In this document: in pieces, positions 1-8,997 of the stretch
Layout of the letters: each line of letters starts with the position of its first letter
Position numbering within the stretch: position 1 is the stretch's first letter
Origin: Antarcticimicrobium sp.
Lineage (GTDB): Bacteria > Pseudomonadota > Alphaproteobacteria > Rhodobacterales > Rhodobacteraceae
Length of the DNA: 47,437 bases
Assembly: GCF_029212575.1 (NCBI RefSeq)
Contig: NZ_JARGPK010000012.1
Location: forward strand, 1-47,437
Direction of reading: 5' to 3'
Notes under the pieces: generated by a model
The model's database searches: none
Seen by the model: the letters and a program-made list of their open reading frames with translations, nothing else
Told to the model about the DNA's origin: nothing
Made by a program: the position numbers and the translations under genes

Positions 1-486
1 GGCGGCGCGCTGCCGGCGATCGACATGATGCTGCACCTGATCCGCGCCCGGTTCGGCGCCGCGCTCGCCGCCCGGGTCGCCGGGCTCTTCCTTCACGACA
101 GCCCGGGCGACCCGGCCCGCGCCCAGCGGCGCGGCGGCGACCCGCGCCACGCGCCGCTGACCGCGCGGGCCGACGCGCTGATGGAACAGACGCTCGACGC
201 GCCGCTGCCGATCGCCGCGATCGCCCGCCGCTGCGGCGTCAGCCCCCGCACGCTGGAGCTGCAGTTCCGCGTCCGGCTGGAAACCACGCCGCAGGCCCAT
301 TACCTGGACCTGCGCCTGGCCGAGGCACGGCGGCTGGCGCTGGAAACCGACCTGCCGCTGACCGAGGTGGCGCTGGCCACCGGCTTTGCCTCGCAATCCA
401 GTTTCGCCCGCGCCTTCCGCGCCGCACACCACCAGTCGGCGCGGGCGTTGCGCAAGGCCAGATCCCGGACGAACAACGCGCCCTAA
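1..486 (+). CDS. GlxA/AraC-family transcriptional regulator, C-terminal part (5' truncated)
   Basis: The gene enters from outside the window: the frame is open from base 1 (reading GGALPAIDMM), so the first ATG at 25 is internal. Visible first is the end of the GATase1/DJ-1-like sensor half, with the typical run AIDMMLHLIRARFG and VAGLFLHD. A C-terminal AraC-type double helix-turn-helix follows, with the first HTH around IAAIARRCGVSPRTLELQF and the second around LTEVALATGFASQSSFARAF. Proteins of this family regulate amine and quaternary-ammonium catabolism genes, but the target here cannot be seen. A second member of the same family lies at 30859-31809. Family call is firm; function is unknown. 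Confidence 0.85.
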   Translation, partial: GGALPAIDMMLHLIRARFGAALAARVAGLFLHDSPGDPARAQRRGGDPRHAPLTARADALMEQTLDAPLPIAAIARRCGVSPRTLELQFRVRLETTPQAHYLDLRLAEARRLALETDLPLTEVALATGFASQSSFARAFRAAHHQSARALRKARSRTNNAP

Positions 487-543
487 CGCGTTGCCATTTC
501 GACAATAAGCCCTTGCGCCGCAGGCAGGCCGCGCAAGCAGGTT

Positions 544-1590
544 TCAATAGGGCATCGGATGCGCCCGGTGCGCCGCGTCGATCTCGGCCAGGACCTCCTC
601 GCTCAACACCACCTCGACCGATCCCAGCGCGCGTTCCAACTGATCCATATGGGTCGCGCCAAAGATCGCCGAGGCCATGAACGGGCGTGTCCGGCACCAG
701 GCCAGCGCCATATGCACCGGGTCGAGCCCGTGGCGCGCGGCGATCTCAAGATAGGCCGCCACCGCCGCGAAGGCGCGCGGCCCCTTGCGCCCGCCCAGCT
801 CCGACACCAGCGACATGCGCGCCCCCTCGGGCACCGCGCCCTGCTGGTACTTTCCGGTCAACAACCCGGCGGCCAGCGGCGAGAAGGCCAGCAACCCCAC
901 GTCCTCGTTGACGCCGAGTTCGGCCAGATCGGTATCGTAGAGCCGGCACATCAGCGAATATTCGTTCTGGATCGAGGCGACGCGCGGCCCGCCCCCCTGC
1001 TCGGCCAGCCGCAGCCATTGGGCGGTGCCCCAGGCGCTCTCGTTCGAGAGGCCAAAGTGACGGATATTTCCCTTGTCCAACTGCCGCTGCAGCGCGTCGA
1101 GGCACTCCGCCATGTTGGCCAGCGTCTCCTCCCGGTTCTGGCCCGAGGGGTCGAAGGTCCAGTTCTTGCGGAACATGTAGCTGCCGCGATTGGGCCAGTG
1201 GAACTGGTAGAGGTCGATATAATCCGTCTGCAACCGCCGCAGCGAGCCCTCGATGGCCTGCGGGATCGTCGCCGCGCTGATCGGGGCGCCGTCGCGGGCA
1301 TGGGCCATCCCCTCGCCCGAATGCTTGGTGGCCAGGATGTAATCGCCCCGCCGCGCGGGGTTGGCGGCGTTCCACGTCCCGATGATCTCCTCGGTCCGCC
1401 CCAGGGTTTCCGGGCTCACCGGGTTCACCGGGTACATCTCGGCGGTATCGACGAAATTGATGCCGGCGGCCAGCGCCCGGTCGATCTGGGCGTGGCCTTC
1501 CGCCTCGGCGGTCTGGGTGCCGAAGGTCATCGTGCCCAGGCACAGTTCCGATACGGTCAGGCCGGTGCGGCCCAGCGGGTTCATCTTCAT
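544..1590 (-). CDS. Aldo/keto reductase (Tas-like)
   Basis: A 348-residue NADP(H)-dependent aldo/keto reductase with a TIM-barrel fold. The N-terminus LGRTGLTVSELCLGTMTFG is the family signature. The catalytic tetrad is visible as D48 (in VDTAEMYP), Y53, K89 (LATKHSG) and H131 (YQFHWPN). The coenzyme-binding end is seen in SPLAAGLLTGKY and in AIFGATHMDQL. Length and the NWTFDP-type insert match the E. coli Tas subgroup. The start at 1590 gives MKMNPLG; the ATG two codons later is equally plausible. It is a single gene, divergent from the ImuA-like gene. The substrate cannot be inferred from context. Confidence 0.9.
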   Translation of the reverse strand: MKMNPLGRTGLTVSELCLGTMTFGTQTAEAEGHAQIDRALAAGINFVDTAEMYPVNPVSPETLGRTEEIIGTWNAANPARRGDYILATKHSGEGMAHARDGAPISAATIPQAIEGSLRRLQTDYIDLYQFHWPNRGSYMFRKNWTFDPSGQNREETLANMAECLDALQRQLDKGNIRHFGLSNESAWGTAQWLRLAEQGGGPRVASIQNEYSLMCRLYDTDLAELGVNEDVGLLAFSPLAAGLLTGKYQQGAVPEGARMSLVSELGGRKGPRAFAAVAAYLEIAARHGLDPVHMALAWCRTRPFMASAIFGATHMDQLERALGSVEVVLSEEVLAEIDAAHRAHPMPY

Positions 1591-1685
1591 GGGGTGTCCT
1601 CGGGTTGGGTCGCGCGGACCCTAGCGGCTGGCACGGCAGGGGCAACCCGAAGCGACGGCTTTCGGAGATGCCGCTGACGCGGCAG

Positions 1686-1718
1686 GCCTCCGGCGGGAGT
1701 ATTTCGGGCCAGAAAAAG
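1686..1718 (+). repeat. GCCTCCGGCGGGA-TATT intergenic element, copy 1
   Basis: The intergenic stretch between the aldo/keto reductase and the ImuA-like gene contains GCCTCCGGCGGGAGTATTTC followed by GGGCCAGAAAAAG. The same core (GCCTCCGGCGGGATATTCGG) occurs on the minus strand at 8978-8997. From memory this motif is common between genes in roseobacter genomes, which fits a small hairpin (CTCC-GGCG-GGAG) followed by a T-containing run. No function is proven. Confidence 0.45.
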
Positions 1719-1764
1719 GGTTTCCTCAAAAGGCTCGCGGCGGTCCGGTGGGACCTGTGGAGCA

Positions 1765-1793
1765 TTGAGAACGTTACGGGAACATTCTATCCT
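1765..1793 (+). promoter_or_regulatory. Promoter of the ImuA-like gene (-35 TTGAGA, -10 TATCCT)
   Basis: TTGAGA at 1765-1770 and TATCCT at 1788-1793 are separated by exactly 17 bases, a good sigma-70 arrangement. The ATG of the downstream gene begins at 1800, only six bases after the -10 box. The predicted transcript would therefore start at or next to the A of the start codon and be leaderless. The LexA box lies between the two promoter elements. Confidence 0.6.
1769..1783 (+). promoter_or_regulatory. LexA (SOS) box, GAAC-N7-GAAC
   Basis: The bases GAACGTTACGGGAAC match exactly the direct-repeat SOS box of alphaproteobacteria (GTTC-N7-GTTC on the other strand). The box occupies the spacer between -35 and -10, where a bound repressor would block RNA polymerase. 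It predicts DNA-damage induction of the gene starting at 1800. Confidence 0.85.
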
Positions 1794-1799
1794 GCCCCC

Positions 1800-2417
1800 A
1801 TGCCGACTCACCTGCTCAGCCGCGCGCCGGAGCGCAAGCGCCCGCAGCTTGCGCTGCACCCCGGGATCACGCTCGCCCGCGCCCGGGCGCATGAGGTCTG
1901 CGGCCCGGCGCGCTGGACCTTTGCCCTGGCGCTGGCGGGCCGGAGCCGGGGGCCGGTGCTGTGGATCGCCCCGGGCTGGGAGCGCGCCGGGCTGAACCCC
2001 GACGGCATGGCGGAGTTTGCCGATCCCGGCCGCTTCCTCTTCGTGCATCCGCGCCGGGGCGAGGACCTGCTGTGGTGCGCCGAGGAGGCGCTGCGCGCCG
2101 GCGCGGTGGCGCTGGTGGTGACCGAACTGCCGGAGCCGCCGGCGCTGACCCCGGTGCGGCGGCTGCACCTTGCGGCCGAAACCGGGGCAGAGCGCGGTAC
2201 GGCGCCGCTGGGGCTGCTGCTGACGCCGGGCGATGGCGGCGCGCAGGGCATCGAGAGCCGCTGGCACATGGCGCCGGCGCATGAGGGCGCCCAGGGCATC
2301 GAGAGCCGCTGGCACCTGGAGCGGCGCCGCGCCCGCAGCGCGCCGCCCAGGGCCTGGACCCTGGCCCGGGGTCGCCACGGGCTGGAGGTGGTCCGGCAAG
2401 AGGACGCCCCGCGCTGA
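1800..2417 (+). CDS. ImuA-like SOS mutagenesis protein (orphan)
   Basis: A 205-residue protein starting MPTHLLSRAPERK. The RecA-like core lacks a Walker A motif, and LLLTPGDGG plus SRWH near the C-terminus resemble the ImuA proteins of Rhodobacteraceae. ImuA is the accessory factor of the ImuA-ImuB-DnaE2 damage-tolerance mutasome. Here no imuB or dnaE2 follows: the next gene is an MFS transporter 77 bases on. The start at 1800 is favoured because a promoter containing a LexA box ends six bases upstream; an in-frame open stretch begins as early as 1605 but would run through that promoter. A 16-codon segment is duplicated in tandem near the 3' end. The ImuA assignment rests on family resemblance plus the SOS box. 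Confidence 0.65.
   Translation: MPTHLLSRAPERKRPQLALHPGITLARARAHEVCGPARWTFALALAGRSRGPVLWIAPGWERAGLNPDGMAEFADPGRFLFVHPRRGEDLLWCAEEALRAGAVALVVTELPEPPALTPVRRLHLAAETGAERGTAPLGLLLTPGDGGAQGIESRWHMAPAHEGAQGIESRWHLERRRARSAPPRAWTLARGRHGLEVVRQEDAPR
2238..2315 (+). repeat. Tandem duplication inside the ImuA-like gene (GAQGIESRWH twice)
   Basis: The codons for GAQGIESRWH occur at 2238-2267 and again at 2286-2315, 48 bases apart. The first is followed by MAPAHE and the second by LERRR. The two DNA copies are almost identical, which points to a recent in-frame duplication of 48 bp that keeps the reading frame. Confidence 0.85.
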
Positions 2418-2494
2418 TCGCGCGGTCCATCCGCGACAGGAAAAGTCGAGAAATCGCTCGACACCGCAGGGCGGTCCGCCATTGTGGCCCTGTC

Positions 2495-3748
2495 ATGCGC
2501 CTGATCATTTCCTTTTCCGCCCTCTTTCTCTCGGTCCTTCTGCTGCAACTCTCGTCCGGCGGCGTCAGCCCGCTCGACGCGCTCTCGGGGCTGGCGCTTG
2601 GGTTCTCCACCGCGCAGATCGGGATCCTGGGGTCCTCGCATTTCCTGGGCTTCTTCATCGGCTGCTGGTGGGCACCGCGGCTGATGGGCACGGTCGGCCA
2701 TTCGCGCGCCTTTGCCGCCTTTACCGCCGCCGGCGCCATCGGCCTCCTGGCGCATATGCTGGTGATCAGCCCCGCCGCCTGGGCGATCATGCGGGTGGCG
2801 ACGGGGCTGTGCATCGCCGGCTGCTATACCATCATCGAGGCCTGGCTCCAGGCCAAGGTCACCAACGAGAGCCGCGGCCGCGCCATGGCCACCTATCGTG
2901 TGGTCGACATGTCGGGCTCGCTGGTGGCGCAGCTGATGATCGGCGTGCTGGAGCCGGCCAGCTACGTGTCGTACAATTTCCTGGCCATCCTGTGCTGTGC
3001 CGCGCTGCTGCCCTTGACCCTGACCCGGGTGAAGCAGCCGGAAACCCCCGATGCGCCCCGGCTGCGCCCGATGCTGCCGATCCGACGCTCACCGCTGGCG
3101 GTGGCCGGGGTGCTGGTCGCGGCGCTGTCCTCGTCCAGTTTCCGCATGGTCGGGCCAGTCTATGGCCAGGAGGTGGGGTTGAGCGCGGATCAGATCGCCA
3201 CCTTTCTCGCCGCCTTTGTCCTGGGCGGCGCGCTGGCGCAATACCCGGTGGGCTGGCTGGCGGACAAGTTCGACCGCCGCTGGGTGCTGATCTGGCTCTC
3301 GGCGGCCACCATCGGTGCCTCGGGCATCACCATCCTGGCCGAGAACAGCGGCACCTGGGGGGTGATGGGGGCGGCCTTCCTGTTCGGGTTGATGAGCTTT
3401 CCGATCTACTCGGTCTCGGCCGCCCATGCCCATGACTTCACCGAGGTCCATGAGCGGGTCGAGCTTTCGGCGGCACTGATGTTCTACTTTGCCCTCGGCG
3501 CCATCGCCGCGCCCTACGTCGCCTCGCTGCTGATCGACGCCTACGGGCCGCCGGCGATGTTCACGCTGATCTCCGTGGCGCATCTGGTGCTCGTCGGGTT
3601 CGGCCTGTGGCGGATGCGCGCGCGCCCCGGCGTGATACGGCGGACCCCCTATGTCTACAGCCCGCGCACCTCTTTCCTGATCGGACGGCTGACCGGACGG
3701 CAGCGCGATCACAGGGACGACGACAGCGCCGACGACGACAGGGGGTGA
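2495..3748 (+). CDS. MFS transporter (YcaD-like)
   Basis: A 417-residue inner-membrane protein with about twelve hydrophobic segments in two halves of six, separated by a polar linker ([14 protein letters not shown]). The second half carries a motif-A-like loop, [13 protein letters not shown]. Residues [17 protein letters not shown] in the fourth helix region are characteristic of the YcaD-type subfamily. The C-terminus is a charged Asp/Arg tail. It lies between the ImuA-like gene and metG, and the context suggests no substrate. Confidence 0.85.
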   Translation: MRLIISFSALFLSVLLLQLSSGGVSPLDALSGLALGFSTAQIGILGSSHFLGFFIGCWWAPRLMGTVGHSRAFAAFTAAGAIGLLAHMLVISPAAWAIMRVATGLCIAGCYTIIEAWLQAKVTNESRGRAMATYRVVDMSGSLVAQLMIGVLEPASYVSYNFLAILCCAALLPLTLTRVKQPETPDAPRLRPMLPIRRSPLAVAGVLVAALSSSSFRMVGPVYGQEVGLSADQIATFLAAFVLGGALAQYPVGWLADKFDRRWVLIWLSAATIGASGITILAENSGTWGVMGAAFLFGLMSFPIYSVSAAHAHDFTEVHERVELSAALMFYFALGAIAAPYVASLLIDAYGPPAMFTLISVAHLVLVGFGLWRMRARPGVIRRTPYVYSPRTSFLIGRLTGRQRDHRDDDSADDDRG

Positions 3749-3803
3749 CGCCCCCGCATGCCTGCGTTACACACGCCGCGCAGTCAGCAAGGCGACGGAC
3801 GAC

Positions 3804-5516
3804 ATGGCACGCATTCTCATCACCTCGGCGATCCCCTACATCAACGGGATCAAGCATCTGGGCAACCTCGTGGGCTCGCAACTGCCCGCCGACCTCTTTG
3901 CCCGCTACCAGCGCGGCCGTGGAAACGAGGTGATGTACCTCTGCGCCACCGACGAACATGGCACGCCCGCCGAACTGGCCGCCGCCAAGGCCGGCAAGCC
4001 GGTGGCGGAGTATTGCGCCGAGATGCACGGGGTGCAGGCCGATATCGCAACCCGCTTCGGCCTCTCCTTCGATCACTTCGGCCGCTCCTCCAGCCCGCAG
4101 AACCACAAGCTGACCCAGCATCTCGCCGTGAAGCTTTTCGAGAACGGGCTGATCGAGGAACGCGCCGAGACCCAGATGTATTCGCCCACCGATGGCCGCT
4201 TCCTGCCCGACCGCTATATCGAGGGCACCTGCCCCAATTGCGGTTATGAGAGCGCGCGGGGCGATCAATGCGACAACTGCACCAAGCAGCTCGACCCTAT
4301 CGACCTGATCAACCCGCGCTCCACCGTCTCGGGCGCGACCGACCTGGAGATGCGCGAGACCAAGCACCTCTACCTGCTGCAATCGAAGATGAAGGACCAG
4401 TTGGAGGAGTGGATCGACACCCGCGAGGGCTGGCCGCTGCTGACCACCTCGATCGCCAAGAAATGGCTGACCGACGGCGACGGGCTGCAGGACCGCGGCA
4501 TCACCCGTGACCTGAACTGGGGCATTCCGGTGCAATTTGACGGCGCACCGTGGAGCGGCATGGACGGCAAGGTCTTCTACGTCTGGTTCGACGCGCCGAT
4601 CGAGTACATCGCCTGCGCGCTGGAATGGGTCGAGGCCGGCAAGGGCACCGACTGGGAACGCTGGTGGTGCACCGACAAGGGCGCCTCGGACGTGACCTAT
4701 GTGCAGTTCATGGGCAAGGACAACGTGCCGTTCCACACCCTCAGCTTTCCCGCCACGATCCTCGGCAGCGAGGAGCCGTGGAAGCTGGTCGATTTCATCA
4801 AGTCGTTCAACTATCTGAACTACGATGGAGGCCAGTTCAGCACCTCGCGCGGGCGCGGCGTGTTCATGGACCAGGCGCTGGAAATCCTGCCGGCGGATTA
4901 CTGGCGCTGGTGGCTGCTGAGCCATGCGCCGGAAAGCTCGGATTCCGAGTTCACCTGGGACAATTTCCAGGCTTCGGTGAACAAGGATCTGGCCGACGTG
5001 CTGGGCAATTTCGTGTCCCGCGTCACCAAATTCTGCCGCTCCAAGTTCAGCGAGGCGGTGCCGCAGGGCGGCGCCTATGGCGCACAGGAACAGGCGGTGA
5101 TCGACGAGCTTTCAACCCGCATCCGCGCCTACGAGGCGCACATGGAGGCGATGGAGGTGCGCAAAGCGGCGCAGGAGTTGCGGGCGATCTGGGTCGCAGG
5201 CAACGAATACCTGCAATCCGCCGCGCCCTGGGCCACCTTCAAGGAAGACCCCGTACAGGCCGCCGCGCAGGTGCGGCTGGGGCTGAACCTGATCCGGCTT
5301 TACGCGGTGCTTTCGGCGCCCTTCATCCCCTTTGCCTCGGCGCAGATGCTGACCGCGATGGGTGTGGAGGATGCGCAATGGCCCGGCGACGTCGCCGAGG
5401 CGCTCTCGGCGCTGCCCGCCAGTCATGCGTTCACCGTGCCGGACAACCTGTTTCGCAAGATCACCGACGACGAGCGCGAGGACTGGCAGGCGCGCTTCGC
5501 CGGGGTGCGAACCTAG
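3804..5516 (+). CDS. metG: Methionyl-tRNA synthetase
   Basis: A 570-residue class I aminoacyl-tRNA synthetase that charges tRNA-Met in the cytoplasm. The nucleotide-binding HIGH-type motif is HLGN near residue 20, in [19 protein letters not shown]. The connective peptide carries a zinc-type CPNCGY...CDNC pair of Cys-x2-Cys motifs. The KMSKS loop reads QFSTSRGRG, a variant I recall as normal for roseobacter MetG. The C-terminal anticodon-binding helical domain is present ([20 protein letters not shown]). There is no C-terminal tRNA-binding (Trbp111) extension, so this is the short form. A rho-independent terminator follows. This is a housekeeping gene and a good phylogenetic anchor for the window. 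Confidence 0.97.
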   Translation: MARILITSAIPYINGIKHLGNLVGSQLPADLFARYQRGRGNEVMYLCATDEHGTPAELAAAKAGKPVAEYCAEMHGVQADIATRFGLSFDHFGRSSSPQNHKLTQHLAVKLFENGLIEERAETQMYSPTDGRFLPDRYIEGTCPNCGYESARGDQCDNCTKQLDPIDLINPRSTVSGATDLEMRETKHLYLLQSKMKDQLEEWIDTREGWPLLTTSIAKKWLTDGDGLQDRGITRDLNWGIPVQFDGAPWSGMDGKVFYVWFDAPIEYIACALEWVEAGKGTDWERWWCTDKGASDVTYVQFMGKDNVPFHTLSFPATILGSEEPWKLVDFIKSFNYLNYDGGQFSTSRGRGVFMDQALEILPADYWRWWLLSHAPESSDSEFTWDNFQASVNKDLADVLGNFVSRVTKFCRSKFSEAVPQGGAYGAQEQAVIDELSTRIRAYEAHMEAMEVRKAAQELRAIWVAGNEYLQSAAPWATFKEDPVQAAAQVRLGLNLIRLYAVLSAPFIPFASAQMLTAMGVEDAQWPGDVAEALSALPASHAFTVPDNLFRKITDDEREDWQARFAGVRT

Positions 5517-5546
5517 GCGGTTTTCCGGTCAGACCAAGGAACCACA

Positions 5547-5570
5547 GGGCGCGCTGCGGCGCGCCCTTTT
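5547..5570 (+). terminator. Rho-independent terminator of metG
   Basis: A perfect 8-bp stem (GGGCGCGC / GCGCGCCC) with loop TGCG, followed by TTTT, starts 31 bases after the metG stop codon. Confidence 0.85.
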
Positions 5571-5597
5571 GCGTTCAACGGAAACCGGCCCCCTGTC

Positions 5598-5816
5598 TCA
5601 GTCGATGATCGGGGTGGACAGCGGCCCCTGAAATGGTGGCGCCTGCTCCAGCGTGGTGCCGCCCCGGGCCGCGCGGGCCTGATGGCCGATCTCGGAACAG
5701 GCGGTGAAATCGCCGTTCGTACATTGCGCCTTGCGCGCATACCATGCGTCGGCATAGCGATGGCCGCATCCCGCGACGGTGAGTGTCAAAACGATCAGAG
5801 CAATTCCCGTTCTCAT
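5598..5816 (-). CDS. Small lipoprotein of unknown function
   Basis: A 72-residue protein starting MRTGIALIVLTLTVAGC, a signal peptide ending in a lipobox (TVAG|C), so the mature chain should be lipidated at Cys17. The mature part, about 56 residues, has two further cysteines (KAQC, FTAC) and no recognisable domain. The start at 5816 is chosen because it gives a canonical lipoprotein signal peptide; an upstream in-frame start would bury it. It lies between metG (convergent) and the aminotransferase. Confidence 0.6.
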   Translation of the reverse strand: MRTGIALIVLTLTVAGCGHRYADAWYARKAQCTNGDFTACSEIGHQARAARGGTTLEQAPPFQGPLSTPIID

Positions 5817-5999
5817 GTCCCCGGACCCCTTGAAATACCTTTCGCCCAGTTTGCGGGATTTTGACCCAAACGGCAAAGGGTGATTTCACCCATGAGGCGA
5901 AACCGCACACAGTCCTGTGGCCAAATTTTAAACCCAAAAAATCCAATACCTTGCCGAAGGTTTATGATCAGATACCTGAAATCGGAATCGCGCAAGACA

Positions 6000-6026
6000 G
6001 GGCCGCGCCGCAATACGGCACGGCCC
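6000..6026 (-). terminator. Hairpin after the aminotransferase gene (probable terminator)
   Basis: An 11-bp stem with one G-U type mismatch (GGGCCGCGCCG / CGGCACGGCCC) and a five-base loop lies just past the stop codon at 6034 of the minus-strand operon. There is no strong T tract, so termination is probable but not certain. Confidence 0.5.
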
Positions 6027-6033
6027 CTTTGGC

Positions 6034-7404
6034 CTAAAGCCCGGCGGCGGCGACCGCCTTGACCAGCTTGCCGGCGATCTCGTCGGCCTCGTCGCGGGTC
6101 AGGCAGAACGGCGGCGCAAAACCGATGATATCGCCCTGCGGCATGGCGCGGCCGATCACCCCCTGCTCCAGCAGCTTGGCGGCCACCGTCGGACCCACCT
6201 TGTCGCCGGCGTCAAAGAAGCTGCGGCTGTCGCGATCCTTGACGAACTCCACCGCGCAAAGCAGCCCCTCGCCGCGGATATCGCCCACATGGGCGTGATC
6301 GCCCAGCGCCTGCGTCAGCACCTGTTTGAGATAGGCGCCGGTCTCGCCCGCGTTGCGGATCAGGTCCAACTCGTCGATCAGCTTGAGGTTGGCTACCCCG
6401 GCCGCCGCCCCGATCGGATGCGCCGAATAGGTCCAGCCGTGGCCGATCGGGCCGTTCTCGTCGGTGCCCTGCTCCAGCACCGCCCAGACCTTGTCCGACA
6501 CGATCGAACCCGACAGCGGCGCATAGGCGCTGGTCAGCCCCTTGGCGATGGTGATGATGTCGGGACGGATACCATAGTGCTCGGACCCGAACATGCTGCC
6601 CAGACGCCCGAATCCGGTGACCACCTCGTCGGCGATCAGCAGGATGTCGTGCCGGTCCAGCACGGTCTGGATCGCCGGCCAGTAGCCCGCCGGCGGCGGC
6701 ACCAGCCCGCCGGTTCCCAGCGCCGGTTCGCCGATGAAGGCGGCGATGGTATCGGCGCCCTCCTGTTCGATCAGCGCCTCGAGGCTTGCCACGCATTGGG
6801 CGGTGAACTGTTCCTCGGTCTGATCGAGGGTCTCGCGGCGGAAATAATAGGGCGCATCGGTATGGATCACCCGGTCCAGCGGCAGGTCGAATTTCTTCTG
6901 GAACGCCTCCAACCCGGTGAGCGAGCCGGTCATCAGCCCCGAGCCGTGATAACCGCGCCACCGGCTGATGATCTTTTTCTTCTCGGGCCGCCCGAGAATG
7001 TTGTTGTAGTACCAGACCAGCTTGATGTTGGTCTCGTTCGCGTCCGAGCCGGACTGGCCGAAATAGACCTTGCTCATGTGGTCCGGCGCCCGGTCCAGCA
7101 CCATCTTGGCCAGCGTGATGCTGGCCTCGGTGCCGTGGCCGACATAGGCGTGGTAATAGGCCAGTTCGCGCGCCTGATCCGCGATTGCCTCGGCAATCTC
7201 TTGACGGCCATAGCCGACGTTGACGCAATAGAGCCCGGCAAAGGCATCGAGCAGCCGGTTGCCGTCACGATCCTCGATATGACAGCCCGATCCGCCGGTG
7301 ATCACCCGTTGCGGCAGGTTGCCCCGGGCGAACTCGGCCAGATGGGTCGAGGGGTGGAAAAAGTTGTCGCGGTCCCATTGTTCCAGTTGGTCGTTCTTCA
7401 GCAT
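6034..7404 (-). CDS. Class III (omega) aminotransferase, DoeD/Atf-like
   Basis: A 456-residue PLP enzyme of the class III aminotransferase family. The PLP-binding lysine is K288 ([10 protein letters not shown]), preceded by the cofactor aspartate D259 ([11 protein letters not shown]); the phosphate-binding turn is [10 protein letters not shown]. It transfers a terminal amino group of an omega-amino acid or diamine to a keto acid. It is the last gene of a minus-strand group with a semialdehyde dehydrogenase and an AsnC regulator. That order (asnC-ssd-atf) is the one known from roseobacter ectoine clusters, where the homologue acts on 2,4-diaminobutyrate. A putrescine or GABA transaminase role cannot be excluded from sequence. 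Confidence 0.85.
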   Translation of the reverse strand: MLKNDQLEQWDRDNFFHPSTHLAEFARGNLPQRVITGGSGCHIEDRDGNRLLDAFAGLYCVNVGYGRQEIAEAIADQARELAYYHAYVGHGTEASITLAKMVLDRAPDHMSKVYFGQSGSDANETNIKLVWYYNNILGRPEKKKIISRWRGYHGSGLMTGSLTGLEAFQKKFDLPLDRVIHTDAPYYFRRETLDQTEEQFTAQCVASLEALIEQEGADTIAAFIGEPALGTGGLVPPPAGYWPAIQTVLDRHDILLIADEVVTGFGRLGSMFGSEHYGIRPDIITIAKGLTSAYAPLSGSIVSDKVWAVLEQGTDENGPIGHGWTYSAHPIGAAAGVANLKLIDELDLIRNAGETGAYLKQVLTQALGDHAHVGDIRGEGLLCAVEFVKDRDSRSFFDAGDKVGPTVAAKLLEQGVIGRAMPQGDIIGFAPPFCLTRDEADEIAGKLVKAVAAAGL

Positions 7405-7443
7405 GTCGGTCCCATTCTTCGATTTCGTTGCGCCACACCGGGC

Positions 7444-8919
7444 TCAGCCCCAGTCGCGGCAGACGTATTTGAGTTCCATGAATTCCTGCATGCCCAGCCG
7501 CGCCCCCTCGCGGCCCAGCCCCGATTGCTTGGTGCCGCCGAACGGGATCGGCGCGCCGGTGACCTTGGTGCGGTTGACCGCCACCATGCCGAAGTTCAGC
7601 GCCCGGCTGACCCGGTAGATCCGGCGCGGGTCCATCGAATGCACATAGGCGACCAGCCCGTATTCGGTGGCGTTGGCCCGCGCGATCACCTCCTCCTCGC
7701 TGTCGAAGGGGGTGATGGGGGCGACCGGGCCAAAGGTTTCCTCGCGCATGATCGCCGCCGTATCCGGCACGTCGGTCAGCACCGTGGGCTGATAGAACAG
7801 CGGCCCCAGCGCGTGCCGCTTGCCGCCGCAGGCCAGTGTCGCGCCTTTGTCCAGCGCGTCGGCGACATGCGCCTCCTGCTTGGCGACGGCGCCCTCGTTC
7901 ATCAGCGGGCCGATGTCGGGGTCGTCCATGCCCCGCCCGAGGGTCAGGGCGCGGGTGGCCTCGGTGAACTTGGTACAGAATTCGGCATAAATCGGACGTT
8001 CCACATAGATCCGGTTGGCGCCCAGGCAATCCTGCCCGGAGGTGGCGAATTTCGCCTTGATGGTCTCGGCCACCGCCTCGTCCAGATCGGCGCCCTTGAA
8101 CACGATCACCGGGGCGTGGCCGCCCAGTTCCATCACCAGTTTCTTGATCGTCGCCGCCGAGTCGCGATACAGGATCCGCCCGACCTCGGTCGAGCCGGTG
8201 AAGGAGAGCGCCCGCACCCGCGCATCGGCGGTCCAGGGCGGCACAACGGTGCTGGCCCGGCCCGTCACCACGTTGAACACCCCCGTCGGCACCCCGGCCC
8301 GTTCGGCCAGTTCGGCGAGCGCGATCGCCGACAGCGGCGTCTCGGAGGCGGGATGCGCCACCACGCTGCACCCGGCGGCCAGCGCGGCGGCAGCCTTGCG
8401 AGTCAGCATGGCGGCGGGAAAGTTCCACGGCGTGATCAGGGCGACGACGCCCACCGGCTCCAACCACAATTCCACCTCGGCGTCGGGCAGATGGCTTGTG
8501 ACCCCCTCGATATTGGGGCGCTTGGCCTCTTCGGCGTAATATTCGACGAAGGCGGCGGCATAGTCGATCTCGCCCCGCGCCTCTGACAGCGACTTGCCCT
8601 GCTCCAGCACCATGATGCGGGCCAGATCCTCGCGATTTTCGATCATCAGATCGAACCAGCGACGCAGGATCCCGGATCGCTCTTGCGGCAACAGGCCGGC
8701 CCAACCGGCAAAGGCGGCCTGCGCCGCATCGATGGCCGACGCGCTTTCCTCGGCCGAGAGGCTGGCCACATCGGCAAGGAAATCGCCGCTGGCCGGATCG
8801 CTCACCACAAAGGTCTCGCCCGAGGCGGCGGCGCACCATTTTCCGCCGATATAGGAAAAGCTGCGCAGCAGACGTTTGTCGGTGATGTCCCTGCGCGCGG
8901 AAATGGCCGTGTCGGACAT
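7444..8919 (-). CDS. Semialdehyde dehydrogenase, DoeC/Ssd/GabD-like
   Basis: A 491-residue NAD(P)-dependent aldehyde dehydrogenase. The catalytic cysteine is C298 (SGQDCLGANR), the general base E265 (MELGG), and the oxyanion region is TPWNFP. It would oxidise the semialdehyde made by the neighbouring aminotransferase: aspartate semialdehyde if the pathway is ectoine-like, succinate semialdehyde if GABA-like. Oddity: the usual coenzyme-binding lysine of the VxKPA motif is histidine here (VVAHPA, H189), confirmed in the DNA as CAT. It lies 39 bases upstream of the aminotransferase and 103 bases downstream of asnC. Confidence 0.88.
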   Translation of the reverse strand: MSDTAISARRDITDKRLLRSFSYIGGKWCAAASGETFVVSDPASGDFLADVASLSAEESASAIDAAQAAFAGWAGLLPQERSGILRRWFDLMIENREDLARIMVLEQGKSLSEARGEIDYAAAFVEYYAEEAKRPNIEGVTSHLPDAEVELWLEPVGVVALITPWNFPAAMLTRKAAAALAAGCSVVAHPASETPLSAIALAELAERAGVPTGVFNVVTGRASTVVPPWTADARVRALSFTGSTEVGRILYRDSAATIKKLVMELGGHAPVIVFKGADLDEAVAETIKAKFATSGQDCLGANRIYVERPIYAEFCTKFTEATRALTLGRGMDDPDIGPLMNEGAVAKQEAHVADALDKGATLACGGKRHALGPLFYQPTVLTDVPDTAAIMREETFGPVAPITPFDSEEEVIARANATEYGLVAYVHSMDPRRIYRVSRALNFGMVAVNRTKVTGAPIPFGGTKQSGLGREGARLGMQEFMELKYVCRDWG

Positions 8920-8977
8920 GCCTGTGACTCCCTTGTTCGCTGATGCGAGGGTGTCATGGCCAAGGAAGCAATTGAGA

Positions 8978-8997
8978 CCGAATATCCCGCCGGAGGC
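8978..8997 (-). repeat. GCCTCCGGCGGGA-TATT intergenic element, copy 2
   Basis: Read on the minus strand this is GCCTCCGGCGGGATATTCGG, nearly identical to the element at 1686. It directly abuts the 15-bp hairpin at the asnC 3' end, so on the asnC transcript the hairpin comes first and this element second. Confidence 0.45.

Noticed and set aside
2445-2462. GTCGAG-AAATCG-CTCGAC repeat before the MFS gene as an operator
   Set aside because: Only six-base arms in GC-rich DNA; too weak to call.
4800-4870. Defective KMSKS motif in MetG (QFSTS)
   Set aside because: From memory this variant is usual in roseobacter MetG, so it is not a sign of decay.
5020-5600. tRNA or small RNA downstream of metG
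   Set aside because: Only the terminator hairpin and the lipoprotein gene are seen; no cloverleaf could be drawn.
6289-8586. Very long open frame on the plus strand opposite the aminotransferase and dehydrogenase genes
   Set aside because: It is antisense to two clear enzymes, has Arg/Gly/His/Asp-rich composition and no family motif; such mirror frames are expected in GC-rich DNA.
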